Assembly (NCBI GenBank): GCA_025966295.1
Contig: JAOPVD010000085.1
Location: 1-6,756 of the forward strand
Reading direction: 5' to 3'
DNA length: 6,756 nt
From: Frankiales bacterium
GTDB taxonomy: Bacteria; Actinomycetota; Actinomycetes; Mycobacteriales; SCTD01
Below, in pieces: positions 4,706 to 6,756 of this stretch (position 1 is its first letter; each line of letters opens with the position of its first letter). The notes under the pieces are model-generated. The model was not told the origin of the DNA and did not search any database. It saw only the letters and a list, made by a program, of their open reading frames with translations. The position numbers and the translations under genes are program-made.

Positions 4706-5875
4706 GTGCCCTCACGCCTGCAGACCGCTGCCCGCGCCTGGCGCCGCCTCGACCGGCCGTGGGCCGCGGTGCTCGTCACCGGCCTGCTGGTGCTGCTGTT
4801 CGTCGGCGTCCGCGCCACCACCAACGTGGGCTCGCTGGAGGGCTTCGTCGTCGCCGGTGACGGCGTGGTCGACGCGGCCAGCGGGCTGCCGCGGGTGCCG
4901 GGCAGCGGCTACGACGGCCAGTTCATCTGGCAGCTGTCCCAGGACCCGCTCACCCACGACCCGCACGCCTTCGGGGTCCGCACCGACACCGCCGCCTACC
5001 GCCAGCAGCGGGTGGCGCTGCCGGCGGTGGTCTGGGCCCTGCACGAGGTCACCGGCATCTCGCACGCGCTGCTGCTGGTGGCCGTCAACGTGCTCGCGCT
5101 GCTCGGCACCGCCTGGGCCGGAGCGCTGCTCGCCCGCCACTTCGGGCGGCACGCGATGTGGGGGGTGGCGCTGGCCCTGTCCCCCGGGCTGGTGCTGGCG
5201 CTCGCCCGCGACCTCAACGAGCCGCTCTCGGCTCTGGGGCTGCTCGCCGGCCTGTACCTGTGGTGCCGCGGCCGGCCCGCGCTCGCGACGCTGCCGTTCC
5301 TGCTCGCGGTGCTGGCCCGCGAGACCACGCTGTCGGTGCTGGCCGGGCTCGGCCTGTGGGCGGTCTGGTCGGCGGTCCGGCACCGGGACCTCCGGCGGGT
5401 CCGGCCGGCGCTGTGGCTGCTGGTGCCGCTGGCCGTCGCGACCGGCTGGCAGCTGCACCTGCAGCAGGTCTGGGGGGTGCTCCCGTTTCGCGCCAACGAG
5501 GGCAATCTGAGCACGCCGCTGGTCGGCTTCCTGCCCTCGGTGCTGCGCCTGGGCGGCGCGGCCAACCCGGTGGTGCAGGAGCTGTTCCGGGCCGAGCGGG
5601 TGGTGCTGCTCGGGCTGCTGGTCGGGCTGCTGGTGCTGCTGCGCCGCAGCCGGGTGCCGGCCGACCTGCGGGCCGGCTTCGTGCTGGCCTGCCTGCTGGC
5701 GTTCGGGCTCACCTCGTGGCGGGCCGACGTGCAGTTCCTGCGCGGCGCCAACGAGGCGCTGCTGCTCGGCCTGGTCGTCGCGATGGGGCTACCGGCACTG
5801 CCGCGCCGGCTGGTGCTGATGGGCTCGCTGCTGCTCTCGGCCGCGGTCTTCGGGCTGCACGCCGTCGTCGCCTGA
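4706..5875 (+). CDS. Polytopic membrane protein, GT-C glycosyltransferase-like
   Basis: I do not recognise a named family. The 389-residue protein starts with a basic cytoplasmic stretch (RLQTAARAWRRLDR), then a strong membrane helix (about 19-38), a large outside loop, and some eight or nine further hydrophobic helices (roughly 119-143, 150-166, 172-187, 193-205, 208-224, 234-251, 298-312, 322-336, 350-363 and 368-388). The first loop holds GSGYDGQF (66-73), DPL and YRQQR (98-102); similar YDGQF...DP...YRxQR patterns occur in many uncharacterised actinobacterial membrane proteins. An acidic first loop followed by helices is the architecture of GT-C enzymes, which use polyprenyl-phosphate sugars, so sugar transfer to a lipid or wall polymer is plausible but unproven. 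RDLNEP (168-173) and LARET (203-207) are further likely conserved loops. A start at ATG 4697 would add three residues. It is divergent from the synthetase and alone on its strand here. Confidence 0.85.
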   Translation: MPSRLQTAARAWRRLDRPWAAVLVTGLLVLLFVGVRATTNVGSLEGFVVAGDGVVDAASGLPRVPGSGYDGQFIWQLSQDPLTHDPHAFGVRTDTAAYRQQRVALPAVVWALHEVTGISHALLLVAVNVLALLGTAWAGALLARHFGRHAMWGVALALSPGLVLALARDLNEPLSALGLLAGLYLWCRGRPALATLPFLLAVLARETTLSVLAGLGLWAVWSAVRHRDLRRVRPALWLLVPLAVATGWQLHLQQVWGVLPFRANEGNLSTPLVGFLPSVLRLGGAANPVVQELFRAERVVLLGLLVGLLVLLRRSRVPADLRAGFVLACLLAFGLTSWRADVQFLRGANEALLLGLVVAMGLPALPRRLVLMGSLLLSAAVFGLHAVVA

Positions 5876-5891
5876 GCCAGCCCGTCAGGCG
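5869..5891. repeat. Inverted repeat joining two convergent stop codons
   Basis: CGCCTGA (5869-5875) and TCAGGCG (5885-5891) are perfect 7-bp arms around a 9-nt loop. The left arm holds the TGA of the membrane protein and the right arm the TGA of the dehydrogenase. It could form a hairpin in either transcript and act as a bidirectional terminator, but no T-run follows on either strand. Both genes simply end GCC TGA (Ala-stop), which explains six of the seven pairs, so coincidence is a serious alternative. Confidence 0.3.
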
Positions 5892-6756
5892 CCGTACGCC
5901 TTCGCGTCGCCGTACGCGTTGACCTGCGGCATAGCGCGGGCGATGAGGTCCGGCAGCACGCCGTCGAGCTCGGCCACCTCGAAGCCGCCCTCCTTCTCGT
6001 ACGCCGGTCCGGGGTGCCAGCCCTCGGCGACGCTGACGTGGCCGGCGCGGACGTTGAAGACCCGGCCGTTGACCTGCGCGAGCGGCGAGCCGAGCCAGAC
6101 GACCAGCGCGACGATGTGCTCCGGGCCGCCGGGGTTCTTCCAGCCGGTACGCGCCTCGAGCTCGTCGAGCTTGTCCTTGTAGCCGGTCAGCCCCTCGGTC
6201 ATCGCGGTGAGGGCGCTGGGCGCGATCGCGTTGGAGAGGATGCCGTAGCGCCACAGCTCCTCGCCGAGGATCTGCGTGAACGCCGCGATCCCGGCCTTGG
6301 CGGCGCCGTAGTTGGCCTGGCCGACGTTGCCGTAGATGCCGGACGGGCTGCTGGTGTTGACGATCCGGGCGACCCGCGGCTCACCGGCCTTGCTCTGCTC
6401 GCGCCAGTAGGCCACCGCGTGCTTGGTGGGAGCGAAGGTGCCGCGCAGGTGCACCTTCATGACGGAATCCCAGTCGTCGATGCTCATGTTCACAAACATC
6501 CGGTCCCGCAGGATGCCGGCGTTGTTGACCAGGGTGTCGAGGCCGCCGAAGGTGTCCAGCGCCGTGCCGATGAGCCGCCCGGCGCCGTCCCAGTCGCTGA
6601 TGTCGTCAGTGCTGGCGACGGCCTCACCGCCGAGTGCGCGCACCTCCTCCACGACCGCCTCGGCGCCGGCGGCGTTGACGTCGTTGACGACGACCCGCGC
6701 GCCCTCCTGCGCGAACAGGAGCGCCTCGTCGCGGCCGATGCCGCCGCCCGCTCCGG
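5885..6756 (-). CDS. Short-chain dehydrogenase/reductase, 5' end cut by window edge
   Basis: NAD(P)-dependent oxidoreductase of the classical SDR family. The reading frame is open to the right edge, giving 289 visible residues; probably only some 10-15 N-terminal residues are missing, because the first visible residues GAGGGIG are the end of the TGxxxGxG cofactor loop. Counting from the edge: VVVNDV (21-26), where the Asp after the second strand hints at NAD rather than NADP, NNAG (77-80), active-site Ser136 in NTSSPSG, and Tyr149/Lys153 in NYGAAKAG. After the Rossmann core the protein carries a tail of about 50 residues with EGWHPGP, longer than in FabG and reminiscent of SDRs of fatty-acid or steroid oxidation related to the MFE-2 dehydrogenase domain. 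The substrate cannot be read from sequence; a 3-hydroxyacyl-CoA is one guess. The internal GTG at 6652 is not the start, since the cofactor loop lies upstream of it. Convergent with the membrane protein, 9 nt apart. Confidence 0.94.
   Translation of the reverse strand, partial: GAGGGIGRDEALLFAQEGARVVVNDVNAAGAEAVVEEVRALGGEAVASTDDISDWDGAGRLIGTALDTFGGLDTLVNNAGILRDRMFVNMSIDDWDSVMKVHLRGTFAPTKHAVAYWREQSKAGEPRVARIVNTSSPSGIYGNVGQANYGAAKAGIAAFTQILGEELWRYGILSNAIAPSALTAMTEGLTGYKDKLDELEARTGWKNPGGPEHIVALVVWLGSPLAQVNGRVFNVRAGHVSVAEGWHPGPAYEKEGGFEVAELDGVLPDLIARAMPQVNAYGDAKAYGA

Noticed and set aside
3277..4860. Long plus-strand open frame (527 codons) opposite the acyl-CoA synthetase.
   Set aside because: Its product is rich in Arg, Gly, His, Gln and Val with no domain motif or membrane pattern, while the minus strand encodes every ANL motif. 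Long antisense frames are expected at this GC content.
6464..6490. Plus-strand GGAAT-N19-GTT, a second SigR/SigH-like match.
   Set aside because: It lies within the dehydrogenase coding sequence on the opposite strand, with no plus-strand gene visible after it. I take it as a chance match and as a measure of the motif's background.

Overview
The window is a very GC-rich, densely packed piece of an actinobacterial chromosome. The evidence is codon use with almost only G or C at third positions, frequent GTG and TTG starts, and above all a gene order diagnostic for Actinobacteria: clpS - DUF2017 - mec - cysO - cysM - murI. This closely parallels the Rv1331-Rv1338 neighbourhood of Mycobacterium tuberculosis. 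I cannot name the genus from the sequence alone.

Layout. Positions 1-4662 hold a seven-gene cluster, all on the minus strand and read right to left: a FadD-type acyl-CoA synthetase (3121-4662), ClpS (2846-3124), a DUF2017 protein (2307-2846), Mec (1894-2304), CysO (1549-1824), CysM (598-1545) and glutamate racemase MurI (1-560, cut by the left edge). Spacing is extremely tight (4-nt overlap, 1-nt overlap, 2-nt gap) except for a 69-nt gap before cysO and a 37-nt gap before murI. Each of these two gaps carries a plausible promoter element. At 4706-5875 a polytopic membrane protein with GT-C glycosyltransferase-like features runs on the plus strand, divergent from the synthetase. It meets, tail to tail and 9 nt apart, a short-chain dehydrogenase (5885-6756, minus strand) that lacks only its first residues at the right edge.

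How the genes work together. Mec, CysO and CysM form the complete protein-bound cysteine pathway. CysO carries sulfur as a C-terminal Gly-Gly thiocarboxylate, CysM joins it to O-phosphoserine to make CysO-cysteine, and the JAMM peptidase Mec clips cysteine off. The activating enzyme (MoeZ-type) is not in the window. A GGAAC-N19-GTT element directly after the mec stop codon fits the thiol/oxidative-stress sigma factors SigR/SigH and would drive cysO-cysM. ClpS (N-degron adaptor for ClpCP) and DUF2017 are the usual upstream neighbours, and murI the usual downstream one.

There is no gene-free stretch longer than 70 bases, and I see no RNA gene, insertion sequence, CRISPR array or prophage signature. 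The region is mostly conserved housekeeping sequence. The points most worth a second look are the SigR/SigH-like promoter, the acyl-CoA synthetase overlapping clpS, and the uncharacterised DUF2017 and membrane proteins.
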